Assembly: GCF_029946515.1 (NCBI RefSeq)
Contig: NZ_JARZHH010000033.1
Location: 1 to 64,000, forward strand
DNA length: 64,000 nucleotides
Direction: 5' to 3'
From: Polyangium sp. 6x1
Lineage (GTDB): Bacteria; Myxococcota_A; Polyangia; Polyangiales; Polyangiaceae
The position numbers were made by a program, and so were the translations under genes. Under the pieces are notes generated by a model. It was not told the DNA's origin. It was given only the letters and a program-made list of their open reading frames with translations, and searched no databases. Position 1 is the first letter of the stretch; every line of letters starts with the position of its first letter. Positions 17,588-26,393 of this stretch are shown one piece after another.

Positions 17588-18145
17588 ATGAATTTGCTCC
17601 ACACGCTGGAAATCCACGCATCGCAGATCTTCGTGGGCATGAGCGTCTTCGGCTTGAGCCTCGTGCTCAGCCTGGCGGCCGTGGCGCTCGTGATCGTCCG
17701 ACTCGGCCCCGACCATTTCGAGCCGACGCGGGGCCCGGGGCGTTTTCTCGCCGATCGTCCGGCCTGGCAGCGCGCCCTCGGGATCGCCGGCAAGAACCTG
17801 CTCGGGTTTTTCCTGGTCATTCTCGGGATCCTGATGTCCCTGCCCGGCGTGCCAGGACAAGGGCTGCTCACGATCTTCATCGGCCTCGTCCTGCTCGACG
17901 TCCCCGGCAAACGCGCGATCGAGCGGCGGATCATCGCGGTGCCGGCGGTGTTGCGCGCGTGCAACCGACTGCGGGCTCGCTTCGACAAACCGCCGTTCAC
18001 CTTAACGTCGGGGCGGCGCGCGAAAGAACGCGACGAGCTCGCGGACGAACGGATCGGGCTCGGATTCCAGCCGCGCGAGGGCGTCGGCGCGGGGAAGATC
18101 CCCCACGAAGAGCGCTCGAAAGGCCCGCTTCAACGCGACACGTGA
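17588..18145 (+). CDS. Small membrane protein, PGPGW-type
   Basis: The 185-residue protein starts at the ATG at 17588. It has a first membrane helix (FGLSLVLSLAAVALVIV) and a hydrophobic hairpin containing SLPGVPGQGLLTIFIGLVLLDVPGKR, which resembles the PGPGW family of putative transmembrane proteins. The last 48 codons run antisense through the 3' end of lpxA. A TAA lies one base out of frame at about 18004-18008, so the native protein may end there in relatives. The function is unknown. Confidence 0.6.
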   Translation: MNLLHTLEIHASQIFVGMSVFGLSLVLSLAAVALVIVRLGPDHFEPTRGPGRFLADRPAWQRALGIAGKNLLGFFLVILGILMSLPGVPGQGLLTIFIGLVLLDVPGKRAIERRIIAVPAVLRACNRLRARFDKPPFTLTSGRRAKERDELADERIGLGFQPREGVGAGKIPHEERSKGPLQRDT

Positions 18146-18766
18146 TTCGAGCGGCACGCCCGTCCGTTCGAGCCCCACGCGGTTCAATGCCCGCACGCGC
18201 GCCCGGTTCCCCTCGGCGATCACGAACGGCGGCACGTCGCGCTCCACCATCGACCCGCCCGCGAGGAACGAGCGCGCGCCCACCCGGACGAACGGCGCCA
18301 CCGCCACGTGACCGCCGGTCACCACGTGATCGTCGAGCACGACGTGCCCCGCGAGCAACGTGCCGTTCGCGAGCGTGACGCGATCGCCGACGATCGCATC
18401 GTGCGCGACGTGCACACCCACCATGAAGAGCCCCGCGCTCCCGATGCGCGTGACGCCGCCGCCGTGGCCGGTGCCACGATGCGCCGTCACGTGTTCGCGA
18501 AACACGTTGTCGTCGCCCACGACGAGCGTGGTCGGCTCGCCCGCGTAGCGCCGATCCTGCGGCGCGCCCCCGAGCACCGCGAACGAATGGACGACGTTGC
18601 GACGCCCGATCCGGCTGCCCGCCGCGATCACCGCGTGCGCCTCGACGCGGCAGCCGTCGCCGATCTCGCAGTCGCCCTCGATCACGGCGAACGGGCCGAC
18701 GACGACGCCTTCGCCGAGCTTCGCCCCAGGATCGACGTGCGCGAGCGGATGGATCGAGACGGCCAC
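18002..18766 (-). CDS. lpxA: Acyl-ACP--UDP-N-acetylglucosamine O-acyltransferase
   Basis: The 254-residue protein is a left-handed beta helix of hexapeptide repeats with the LpxA signatures GGAPQDRRYAGEPT and EHVTAHRGT, and with HVAHD, where His122 corresponds to the catalytic His125 of E. coli. The alpha-helical C-terminal trimer domain is complete. It catalyses the first step of lipid A synthesis, transferring 3-hydroxyacyl from ACP to UDP-GlcNAc. It stands apart from the usual lpxD-fabZ-lpxA cluster. Confidence 0.93.
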   Translation of the reverse strand: MAVSIHPLAHVDPGAKLGEGVVVGPFAVIEGDCEIGDGCRVEAHAVIAAGSRIGRRNVVHSFAVLGGAPQDRRYAGEPTTLVVGDDNVFREHVTAHRGTGHGGGVTRIGSAGLFMVGVHVAHDAIVGDRVTLANGTLLAGHVVLDDHVVTGGHVAVAPFVRVGARSFLAGGSMVERDVPPFVIAEGNRARVRALNRVGLERTGVPLESRVALKRAFRALFVGDLPRADALARLESEPDPFVRELVAFFRAPPRR

Positions 18767-18887
18767 GGGCGGCGCATTCTCGTGACGGGCGACGCGCTTG
18801 GCAAGGCGAACGCCTCGAAGAACGACGCGCCGCGCGAGGACCGGCCGGCCGAAGCTGGCAAAACGCCTCGCGCGGCCGCGGGATCCG

Positions 18888-19703
18888 TCACTGGTTCGAG
18901 AAGTGGAACCGGGCCGTCACGGTCGCCGTGATCGTGAGCTCGCCCGGCTCGACCGTCGTCGCGCGCCTCAAGCTCGCGATGCCCTCCCCCAGGAAGATCG
19001 GTGACAGGCGCCCCTCTGCGCCATCCATGCTGTGCAGCCCGAGCAACCGGACGCCCGCCGAGGCCGCGAGGATCTTCGCGTTCCGCTCCGCGTCCACGGC
19101 CGCGAGGTGCAGCGCCTTGGCCTGCGCTTCCTCCGGCCGCGCGAGGAAAAACGAGACGCCCTGCACCAGGTTCGCGCCCGCGCCGACGCCCGCGTCGATG
19201 ACCTTCGCCGCCAGCGTCCCGAGCTCCGCCGCCTCTGCGAGGCGCAGCGTGACGGACAGCGTGTTCTGCGCGCGATATCCGACGATCTTCGGCGCGCGGC
19301 CGCCCTGGGGCTCGTCGTGGACCGGCTGGATCTGCAGCGTCTCCGTCTGCAGCGTGAGCCCGTCGAGGCCGAGCTTCTCGATCGTGCTCGTCAGGTGCGT
19401 CATCTTGCGGGCGAGCTCGGTCTGCGCCTGCTCCAGCGTCTTCGTCCGGACCTCGACGCCGAGCTCGGCGCGCATCGCGTCGGGCTTCGCCACGATTTCG
19501 CCCTGGCCGCCCGTCGTGATGAGCTCCGTGAGCTGCTCTTGCAGGACGATGTTCGCCCGCCCCTTCTCGCCCTCCTGCACCTCGGCGCGGAGCTTCGCCC
19601 CAGCCTTGGCGCGCAAGGGCGCGCGCGGCGAGAGGAACGACTGGACGCCGAGCGCCACGCCCGCGAGCCACGAACCGCCCTGGAGAAGTTTCGCCATTGC
19701 CAT
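18888..19703 (-). CDS. SIMPL (DUF541) domain protein
   Basis: The 271-residue protein starts at the ATG 19701-19703 after GGGGAC. A hydrophobic N-terminus (LLQGGSWLAGVALGVQSFLS) is followed by the SIMPL domain: ITTGGQGEIVAKPDAMRAELGVEVRTKTLEQAQ, then PKIVGYRAQNTLSVTLR and a C-terminal strand pattern (GELTITATVTARFHF). The family is periplasmic or envelope-associated with no settled biochemical role; oxidative-stress and interleukin-receptor-associated names come from distant members. Confidence 0.85.
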   Translation of the reverse strand: MAMAKLLQGGSWLAGVALGVQSFLSPRAPLRAKAGAKLRAEVQEGEKGRANIVLQEQLTELITTGGQGEIVAKPDAMRAELGVEVRTKTLEQAQTELARKMTHLTSTIEKLGLDGLTLQTETLQIQPVHDEPQGGRAPKIVGYRAQNTLSVTLRLAEAAELGTLAAKVIDAGVGAGANLVQGVSFFLARPEEAQAKALHLAAVDAERNAKILAASAGVRLLGLHSMDGAEGRLSPIFLGEGIASLRRATTVEPGELTITATVTARFHFSNQ

Positions 19704-19845
19704 GAGGTCCCCCTTTCCCTTCGCGCAGCCGTGTTTTCGCGCGCGACGTTCACGCGACGGACGAGCCGTCCCATGCTTCGAAGCGAGCATGGGGCCCGAG
19801 CCGCGCTCCGACCAGCCGGGGACGGAGGGCGATTCGAAATGGAAA

Positions 19846-19878
19846 CGGCCCGCTACGAGGGAAAAACGTAGCGGGCCG
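19846..19878 (-). terminator. Perfect 12-bp hairpin downstream of pseudokinase
   Basis: CGGCCCGCTACG (19846-19857) and CGTAGCGGGCCG (19867-19878) pair perfectly around a 9-nt loop, 27 bp beyond the stop of the leftward pseudokinase gene. On the minus strand the stem is followed by TTTCCATTTC, a modest U-rich stretch. This is the most convincing factor-independent terminator in the window. Confidence 0.7.
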
Positions 19879-19905
19879 TGAACGGGGAAAGCGCGAGCCT
19901 GACGA

Positions 19906-21657
19906 TTACTTGCACTTCTTGAAGAGACCGACCCCCGTGCATTTCTGGCCGGTCTTCGCCGTGGCCGTCGCCTTTGCCGTCGGCGTGGGGTTCGTCTTCA
20001 CCGTGCTGCCGCCGCTGCCGCTCGACTTCGCGGTGTTCGCGGCCTGCGCCGTCTCTTTCGGGGCCTCGGCGAGCTTGTATTCCTTCTCGAACTTCTTGCC
20101 GGCCTCGACGGTGATGTCGTCGTTCTGCGTGACGTAGCCGGCCTTCGAGACCTCGACCTTGTGCGCGCCCGGCGCGAGCTTGAGCTTCGACGGATCGTCG
20201 ATCGCCTTGTCGTCGACCTTGATCGCGTCGCAGCCCGGGCTGCACTTGATCGCGACCTCGACCTCCTCGGCCGCGGGCGGCGGCGTGGGCGGCGTCTCGC
20301 CCGTGTTCGGGGGCGCCGCCGTGCTCTCGCCGCTCGTGGTCGGCGCGCCCGTCGGCGTGATGGCGATCGGCGCGTTCGGGTCGTCGCCCTCTTTCTTGTC
20401 CTTGCCGCCCGTGAGGATGAGCGCGCCCACCACGCCGCCGATGAGCAACACCGCGGCGACGCCAATGATGATCGGCAGCTTCTTCGAGCTGCCGCCGCCA
20501 TCCATCGGCAGGCGCGGCGCTGCCGTCGTCGGCGCCGCCGGGCCGGGGCCCATGCCCATGCCCATGTCCGCATTCGCCTGCACCGCGGGGCCAGGCCCGC
20601 CCATGCCGGGTCCGCCCATGCCAGGCCCGCCCATGCCAGGACCGCCCATGCCCCCGCCTCCGGGCGGCGGCGGCGGCGGGTAGCCCGAGCCGTCGCTCGC
20701 GCCTCCCGGCTGGTAGACCGGTACCGCGGCCGTCGGTCCCATCGGATCGGCGCCGCCGATCGCGGGGAACGCGATGGTCGCGCTCGTGGCCATTTCGGGC
20801 ATGTTCGCCGCGGCCGAGAAGGCCACCGCGAGCTCGCTGGCCTGGCGGAAGCGTTCGTTCGGATCGAGCGCGAGCGCGCGGTTGAACACCGCGTCGAGCA
20901 CCGGCGAGACCATCGCGCCGAGCTCTTGGGCGCGCTGCGACGCGGGCTGACGGGGACCGACGAGCTCGTGTTGCCACGAGGCGAGGTCGGGCTGCGCGCC
21001 CTGGCAGGAGCGCCAGTACGGCCGGCCCGTGAGCGCGTAAAAGAGCACGAGGCCCATCGCGAACACGTCGGCCGCGGGGCCCGCGGGCGCGCCGCCTTGC
21101 ATCTGCTCGGGCGCGACCCAGGGCGCCGCGATCGCGTAGCCCTCGTTCGTCTGCACGTAGCTCCGCGCGAGGCCCGCGCCGAAGTCCATGATGCGCACGG
21201 CGAAGCCTTGCGGCGCGACGAACACGTTCGTCGGCTTGAGCGCGTGGTGCATGAGCTGCCGCACGTGGGCGTTGTCCAGCGTGCGCGCCATGTTCTGCGC
21301 GATCTGCGCGACCTCTTGCGGCGAGAGCGGGCGCTGCGAGACGAGCTGCCCGAGCGACGGCGTTTGCGACAGCTCCGTCACGGTGAAGGGCGCGGCGGTC
21401 TGCGGATCGTAACCCGCGTCGAGGACCGGCAGAACGGCGTCGGGCGGCAGCCCGTTCGTCGCCGTGTAGATCTGCTCGATCATCGTCATCACTTCGGGGC
21501 GCTGCGCGATGTTCGGCGAGTACATGCGTACCGCCATCGCGCGCCCTGTCGCGTCGACGACGCGGTAGGTGGCCGAGGAGCCGCCGTGGCCCAGGAGGGC
21601 CTGGACCGAGTACTTGCCGGCGATCACGTAGCCGGGGGAGAGCTGGGGCGCGGTCAC
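19906..21657 (-). CDS. Transmembrane pseudokinase with PEGA domain
   Basis: The 583-residue protein has a Hanks-type kinase fold (about 10-275) with key changes. The VAIK lysine is replaced by Arg44 (AVRMY), and the HRD catalytic loop reads HHALKPTN, so the catalytic Asp is Ala139. DFG (158-160) and a VAPEQ motif survive, so it may bind a nucleotide or partner without phosphorylating. A Gly/Pro/Met repeat (GMGGP units) and a membrane helix (LPIIIGVAAVLLIGGVVGALIL) lead to a periplasmic PEGA domain (CDAIKVDDKAIDD...GAHKVEVSKAGY). It lies 3 bp after the upstream lipoprotein gene, so the two form an operon. Confidence 0.88.
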   Translation of the reverse strand: MTAPQLSPGYVIAGKYSVQALLGHGGSSATYRVVDATGRAMAVRMYSPNIAQRPEVMTMIEQIYTATNGLPPDAVLPVLDAGYDPQTAAPFTVTELSQTPSLGQLVSQRPLSPQEVAQIAQNMARTLDNAHVRQLMHHALKPTNVFVAPQGFAVRIMDFGAGLARSYVQTNEGYAIAAPWVAPEQMQGGAPAGPAADVFAMGLVLFYALTGRPYWRSCQGAQPDLASWQHELVGPRQPASQRAQELGAMVSPVLDAVFNRALALDPNERFRQASELAVAFSAAANMPEMATSATIAFPAIGGADPMGPTAAVPVYQPGGASDGSGYPPPPPPGGGGMGGPGMGGPGMGGPGMGGPGPAVQANADMGMGMGPGPAAPTTAAPRLPMDGGGSSKKLPIIIGVAAVLLIGGVVGALILTGGKDKKEGDDPNAPIAITPTGAPTTSGESTAAPPNTGETPPTPPPAAEEVEVAIKCSPGCDAIKVDDKAIDDPSKLKLAPGAHKVEVSKAGYVTQNDDITVEAGKKFEKEYKLAEAPKETAQAANTAKSSGSGGSTVKTNPTPTAKATATAKTGQKCTGVGLFKKCK

Positions 21658-21660
21658 GGG

Positions 21661-22359
21661 TTACTTCTTCTCGCCGTCGGTCTTCTTGTCGTCGGCTTTC
21701 TTGTCGTCGGCCTTCGCTTCGTCGGCCTTGATCGACTCGATCGCCTTGCTCACCGCGCCCATGCCGGCCTCGTCGTCGTCGGCCGCGAAGCCGAGCGCGA
21801 GGAGGGCCTTGTCGCCTTCGAGGGGAGCCTGGAGCACGAGCAGCGTGCCCTTCTTCTTGGCGCGCTCGGCGCCCGGCATGTTCCAGACGTTGAGCTTGAT
21901 GCCGTTCACCTCTTGGTTGTCCGGCTTCTGCTTCCAGTTGATCTTCGCGCCCTTGGGCAGCGTGATCGCGGCCGCCTTGACGAGGTCCGCGAGGGCCGTC
22001 TCGCGCGCCGCCAGGTCCTTCTTCGCGTCCTTGTCCGGCGCGTACGAGCCGAACACCACGACCGCGCCCTCTTCCGAGGCCTGCGCGATCGTCTGGGCGT
22101 CACCCTGCGCGTAGATCCACTTCTCGGCGGGCGTGAACGCGAGGCCCGCGCTCTTGACCTTCGCGACCGTCTTTTCGCCCTTCGACGCGCACTTCTCGTC
22201 GAGCGTCTCGCACTTCGGCGGAGGCGGCGGGGGCTTCACTTCGGTCGTCTCGGCGCCGGTGTCCGTCGCGTCCTTGGCGTCGGGTTTGTTCCCTCCGCAG
22301 GCCGCGGCGACGAGGAGAAGAGCGAGGGGAGCGATTGCTTTGAAGGTGCGGTAGACCAT
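21661..22359 (-). CDS. Lipoprotein, operon partner of pseudokinase
   Basis: The 232-residue protein starts at the ATG 22357-22359 and has lipobox LVAAAC (Cys21) followed by an acidic and Pro-rich linker. The folded part (about 55-205) has no family I recognise; it contains CETLDEKCASKGEK and alternating hydrophobic strands. The C-terminus is a Lys/Asp repeat (KADDKKADDKKTDGEKK). Its stop is 3 bp from the pseudokinase start, so joint expression and a shared envelope function are likely. Confidence 0.75.
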   Translation of the reverse strand: MVYRTFKAIAPLALLLVAAACGGNKPDAKDATDTGAETTEVKPPPPPPKCETLDEKCASKGEKTVAKVKSAGLAFTPAEKWIYAQGDAQTIAQASEEGAVVVFGSYAPDKDAKKDLAARETALADLVKAAAITLPKGAKINWKQKPDNQEVNGIKLNVWNMPGAERAKKKGTLLVLQAPLEGDKALLALGFAADDDEAGMGAVSKAIESIKADEAKADDKKADDKKTDGEKK

Positions 22360-22471
22360 GCGCAAATCCGAGCGTGTCAGATGCCGGCCGGCGTCCGCAA
22401 GTATTTCGGGTCTCGCCCCCCCCACCTTCGCGCCGGATCCTGGAGCGCGGGGAGCGCACGGAGGGAAAGCC

Positions 22472-23179
22472 TCAGGGCTTCTTCTTCATCCCGGGCAGAT
22501 AGGCCTTCTCGGGCGCCTGCTCGAGGAACTCGATCTTTTCGGCCGTCAGGATCCCGTACTTCGGGTTCGCGGCGGCGCCCGAGCTCGCCTTCGTGAACGT
22601 CACCGAATAGGTGCCCGTCACCTTGACCTTCGCCCCGATGTTGGGGATCGGGTTCGGCAGGTCCGCGCCCCAGAACTCGTCGGCGAGCTTCGCCTCGCCT
22701 TCCTTGCCCTTCGGCTGCTTGTCGATCGCCTCGATCAGCGTGAAGACCTGGGCGAAGTTCGACGCCCAGCCCATGACGTCGATCATGTCCTTCGTCTCGC
22801 CCTTCTCGTCCGCGATCGCGAAGGTCGGGATCGGCGCCTTGCAGTCCGGCGCATCGCCTTTGCCCGTCTTGTGGATCGAGCACGCCGGCGCGTCGGCGTA
22901 GTTCGTCTTGACGATGTAGCCGACGATCGAGACCTGCTTGCCGTTGACGTCCTCGAAGTGCACGCGGCTGCGGAGATCGTGCGTGATGCCCCAGATCGTG
23001 AACGCGCCGTCCGGCGTCTTCTTCTGCTTCTGCGGGAGCGTCGGCACGGCAGGCATCGCGGCCTTCTTGCCGCTGACCGCGGGCTTGGCCTTGTACGGCT
23101 CCTCCGCGGGCCCGCAGCCGAGCACGGCCGAGGCTGTGACGGAGGCGAGGGCGAAAACGAGTGCATGTCGGACGTTCAT
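22472..23179 (-). CDS. Lipoprotein of unknown function
   Basis: The 235-residue protein starts at the ATG 23177-23179 and ends its signal at SAVLGC. A Lys/Pro-rich linker precedes a beta-rich domain with FTIWGITHDLRSRVHFEDVNGKQVSIVGYIVKTNY and later VKVTGTYSVTFTKASSG. Both stretches resemble OB-fold-like strands (a bOF/NigD-like guess). A CSIHKTGKGDAPDC pair may form a disulfide. No function is assigned. It lies upstream of the lipoprotein-pseudokinase operon on the same strand, 112 bp away. Confidence 0.72.
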   Translation of the reverse strand: MNVRHALVFALASVTASAVLGCGPAEEPYKAKPAVSGKKAAMPAVPTLPQKQKKTPDGAFTIWGITHDLRSRVHFEDVNGKQVSIVGYIVKTNYADAPACSIHKTGKGDAPDCKAPIPTFAIADEKGETKDMIDVMGWASNFAQVFTLIEAIDKQPKGKEGEAKLADEFWGADLPNPIPNIGAKVKVTGTYSVTFTKASSGAAANPKYGILTAEKIEFLEQAPEKAYLPGMKKKP

Positions 23180-23422
23180 GGGTCTCTCCGGGCCGCTCGA
23201 GGGTACGCCCTCGGGCACAGGCTACCGCCCTGGGCAGGGGGATTGGGCTGGAAAGGGCTAACACGATGGCGCACGGCGCGTAAAGAGATTCGCCGAAGGT
23301 GGGGCGCGCGGGCGGCACGATCCCTCATAATGAGGCGCCGACCGGCCTGACAGGCCCGTCCAAACCTGCCCCTGTCTTCGAGCGTCGCCTGGACCACGAA
23401 GGTAGGGTAGTCTCCACGAACC

Positions 23423-24688
23423 ATGCGCGAGACGAAGCTGCGCGCCCCGTTCGAGACCTCAAGCGTCCTCGTCATGATCCTCGCAGGTGGGGAGGGCCGG
23501 AGGCTCGGCCCTCTCACCTCGGATCGCGCGAAGCCGGCGGTTCCGTTCGGCGGGCGCTACCGGATCATCGACATCGTCCTCTCGAACTTCGTCAACTCGG
23601 GGCTGCACAAGATCAAGATCCTCACGCAGTACAAGAGCGCGTCGCTCGACGAGCACATCGCGCGGGCCTGGCGCCTGTCGCCGATGCTCGACAACTTCAT
23701 CGAGACGATCCCCGCGCAGCAGCGCACCGGCAAGAGCTGGTTCAAGGGCTCGGCCGACGCCGTCTACCAGACGCAGCACGTCATCACGGACGAGTCGCCC
23801 ACGCACGTCTGCATCTTCGGCGGCGACCACGTCTACAAGATGGACATGCGCCAGATGCTCGACGAGCACCTCGAGCGCAACGCCGAGGTGACCGTCGCTG
23901 CGATCCCCGTCCCGCGCAAGGAAGCCCGCGAGTTCGGCGTGATCGAGGCCGACGCCAGCGGCCGGATCATCGCCTTCCACGAGAAGGTCGCCGATCCGCC
24001 GCCGATGCCCGGCCACCCCGACCTCGCCCTCGCTTCGATGGGCAACTACATCTTCAACACGGGCAACTTGCTGAACGCGCTCGAGCAGGACGCGAAGAAC
24101 GAGCAGAGCGCGCACGACTTCGGCCGCGACATCATCCCGTACATGGTCCGGAACGGCAAACGCGCGTTCGTCTACGATTTCCAGACGAACCGCGTGCCCG
24201 GCGAGGACGAGGGCTCGAACGCCTACTGGCGCGACATCGGCACGATCGACGCCTACTGGGCCGCGCAGATGGACCTCATCAGCGTCCAGCCGGCGTTCAA
24301 CCTCTACAACCAGCGCTGGCCGATCCGCACGGCGATGGCCCACGATCCGCCGGCGAAGTTCGTCTTCCGCGACGAGTGGAACGCGCGCGTCGGCATCGCG
24401 ACCGAGAGCCTCGTCTCGCTCGGCTGCATCATCTCCGGCGGCCGCATCCATCGCAGTGTTCTCTCGAACCGCTGCCGCGTGAACTCCTTCAGCCATGTCG
24501 AGGAGAGCGTGCTTTTCGAGAACGTCGTGATCGGTCGTCACGCCAAGATCCGCCGCGCGATCATCGACAAGGACGTCGAGGTCCCGTCGGGCGCCGAGAT
24601 CGGCTACAACCTCGAGGAAGACAGGAAGCGCTGGTACGTGAGCGAAGGCGGCATCGTCGTCATCCCCAAGCGCGCGAAGATCGGCTGA
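23423..24688 (+). CDS. glgC: Glucose-1-phosphate adenylyltransferase
   Basis: The 421-residue protein has the nucleotidyltransferase signature ILAGGEGRRLGPLTSDRAKPAVPFGG, FGGDHVYKMD, and the Glc-1-P region REFGVIEAD with FHEK. The C-terminal left-handed beta helix (GCIISGGRIHRSVLSNRCRV) carries the allosteric site. It makes ADP-glucose from glucose-1-phosphate and ATP, the committed step of glycogen synthesis. The length and motifs are standard. It is followed after 9 bp by a phosphoesterase gene. Confidence 0.95.
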   Translation: MRETKLRAPFETSSVLVMILAGGEGRRLGPLTSDRAKPAVPFGGRYRIIDIVLSNFVNSGLHKIKILTQYKSASLDEHIARAWRLSPMLDNFIETIPAQQRTGKSWFKGSADAVYQTQHVITDESPTHVCIFGGDHVYKMDMRQMLDEHLERNAEVTVAAIPVPRKEAREFGVIEADASGRIIAFHEKVADPPPMPGHPDLALASMGNYIFNTGNLLNALEQDAKNEQSAHDFGRDIIPYMVRNGKRAFVYDFQTNRVPGEDEGSNAYWRDIGTIDAYWAAQMDLISVQPAFNLYNQRWPIRTAMAHDPPAKFVFRDEWNARVGIATESLVSLGCIISGGRIHRSVLSNRCRVNSFSHVEESVLFENVVIGRHAKIRRAIIDKDVEVPSGAEIGYNLEEDRKRWYVSEGGIVVIPKRAKIG

Positions 24689-24697
24689 GCGGGAGAG

Positions 24698-25387
24698 ATG
24701 GGTCGAACGGTCGTCGTCGGCGACTTGCACGGATGCAGGGACGAACTCGAAGATCTGCTCGGCCACGTCGGGTTCGGCGCGGGTGATCGGCTGATCTCGG
24801 TCGGCGACCTCGTGGTGCGCGGCCCGGATCCCGCGGGCACGATCGATCTGCTCCGCAAGCACCACGCGCGCGTCGTGCGTGGCAACCACGAGGACCGGCT
24901 CTTGCGCTACCGGCAGGCGCCGCCGAACGCCGTGCCGCAGCTCGGCAGCCTGCAGCGCGAGGTCGTGCGCGCGCTGCGCCGCCGGCACTGGGACTTCCTC
25001 GCGTCGCTGCCGCTCTGGATCGACCTGCCGGAGCACGGCTTGCGCGTCGTGCACGCCGGCGTCGATCCCACGGTGCCGATCGAGCGCCAGAGCCCGCGCA
25101 CGCTGATGTACGTGCGTTCGCTCAACGTGAGCGGTGCGCCCGAGGAGCGGCGCGGCTCGATCTTGTGGGGCGAGCGGTACGTCGGACCGCCGCACCTCGT
25201 CTTCGGGCACAACGCCCTCGAGCGCCCGCAGATCCACCGTGACGCGACGGGCATCGACACAGGCTGCGTGTACGGCGGTCGCCTCACCGCGATGGTCCTG
25301 CGCGCAGGCGAACACCCGCCGCCGCCCGAGGATCGCTGGAGCGTGCTCGTCAGCGTGCCGGCGCGAAGGACCTACTACCCGCGCTGA
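24698..25387 (+). CDS. Calcineurin-type metallophosphoesterase, PrpE/ApaH-like
   Basis: The 229-residue protein has the complete phosphoesterase motif set: VVGDLHG, SVGDLVVRGPD, RGNHEDRL, VVHAGVDP and FGHNALERP. The short bulk and GDLHG start resemble serine/threonine phosphatases of the PrpE type and diadenosine tetraphosphatase. The substrate is not decided by sequence. It is 9 bp after glgC and probably cotranscribed. In a kinase-rich region a protein phosphatase role is possible but unproven. Confidence 0.85.
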   Translation: MGRTVVVGDLHGCRDELEDLLGHVGFGAGDRLISVGDLVVRGPDPAGTIDLLRKHHARVVRGNHEDRLLRYRQAPPNAVPQLGSLQREVVRALRRRHWDFLASLPLWIDLPEHGLRVVHAGVDPTVPIERQSPRTLMYVRSLNVSGAPEERRGSILWGERYVGPPHLVFGHNALERPQIHRDATGIDTGCVYGGRLTAMVLRAGEHPPPPEDRWSVLVSVPARRTYYPR

Positions 25388-25442
25388 AAAGCGATCAACC
25401 GGATCTCGCCAACGGCGCGCGTTTCCGGCTACCCTCACGCCC

Positions 25443-26345
25443 ATGCGCTCCGTCTGGCCTCGCCTCGCCGCGACGCTCGCCCTCACGGCTGCTTGCCATT
25501 CTGCGTTCGTCGTCGCGACGCCGTCCCTCGCGTTCGCGCAAAGCCCTGCCAAAGGCGACAAGGCCAGCGTCACCTCGCTCATCCAGCGCGGCAGCGCGCT
25601 CTTCGACGACGCCGAGTACGAAGAGTCGATCCAGACGCTCTCCGCCGCGCTCCTCCGTCCCGGCACGAGCAAGCAGGAGAAGATCGAGATATACCGCCTG
25701 CTCGCCTACAACTACATCGTGCTCAAGCGCGCGGACGAAGCGGACGCCGCCGTGCGCGGGCTGCTCGTGCTCGACGAGACGTACAGCTTGCCGCCGACCG
25801 AGTCGCCGCGCTTCAAGGACTTCTTCAAGGCGACGCGCGAGAAGTGGGAGGCCGAGGGCAAGCCGGGCCGCGAGACGACCGACTCGCCCGCGGTCGAGAA
25901 GGCGATCCGCATCATGCACACCTCGCCCGCGCAGGTGCCGCCGGGGACCTTGATCAAGCTCACGGGGCGCGTCGAGGATCCGGATGGCCGCGTGCGCGCG
26001 ATGCAGCTCGCGTATCGCACGGGCGCGGAGGGCAAGTTCGTCCTCGTGCCCGCGAGCTACACGCTCGGCGAGTTTCGCGCGCAGATCCCGAGCGACGCGG
26101 TCAAACCCCCGCTCGTCGAGTACTACCTGCAGGCGATCGACAAGGGCGGCCTGCCGCTCACCTCGCGCGGCGACGCCGCGACGCCGCTGCGCATCGCCGT
26201 GCCCGCGGCGCAGAAGGGCGGCGTCCTGTCGAGCCCGTGGTTCTGGGTGCCCGTCGGCCTCGCGGTCGTGGGCGGCGGCGTGGCCGCGACGTACATCCTC
26301 CTCAACCAGAGGACCTCGACCGTGACGATTCGCGTGACGGAGTAG
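25443..26345 (+). CDS. TPR protein with C-terminal membrane anchor
   Basis: The 300-residue protein starts at ATG 25443 with a signal peptide cleaved near AFAQS, then a TPR-like helical region (SVTSLIQRGSALFDDAEYEESIQTLSAALL). A beta-rich domain follows (PPGTLIKLTGRVEDPDGRVRAMQLAYR). One membrane helix (PWFWVPVGLAVVGGGVAATYILL) near residue 275 precedes a short tail. The order is common in Myxococcota envelope proteins. The function is unknown. Confidence 0.75.
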   Translation: MRSVWPRLAATLALTAACHSAFVVATPSLAFAQSPAKGDKASVTSLIQRGSALFDDAEYEESIQTLSAALLRPGTSKQEKIEIYRLLAYNYIVLKRADEADAAVRGLLVLDETYSLPPTESPRFKDFFKATREKWEAEGKPGRETTDSPAVEKAIRIMHTSPAQVPPGTLIKLTGRVEDPDGRVRAMQLAYRTGAEGKFVLVPASYTLGEFRAQIPSDAVKPPLVEYYLQAIDKGGLPLTSRGDAATPLRIAVPAAQKGGVLSSPWFWVPVGLAVVGGGVAATYILLNQRTSTVTIRVTE

Positions 26346-26393
26346 CCCATCCCGAGTGGCCAAGAGGCCCGATCCGCGCCAGAACCTCGTCCA

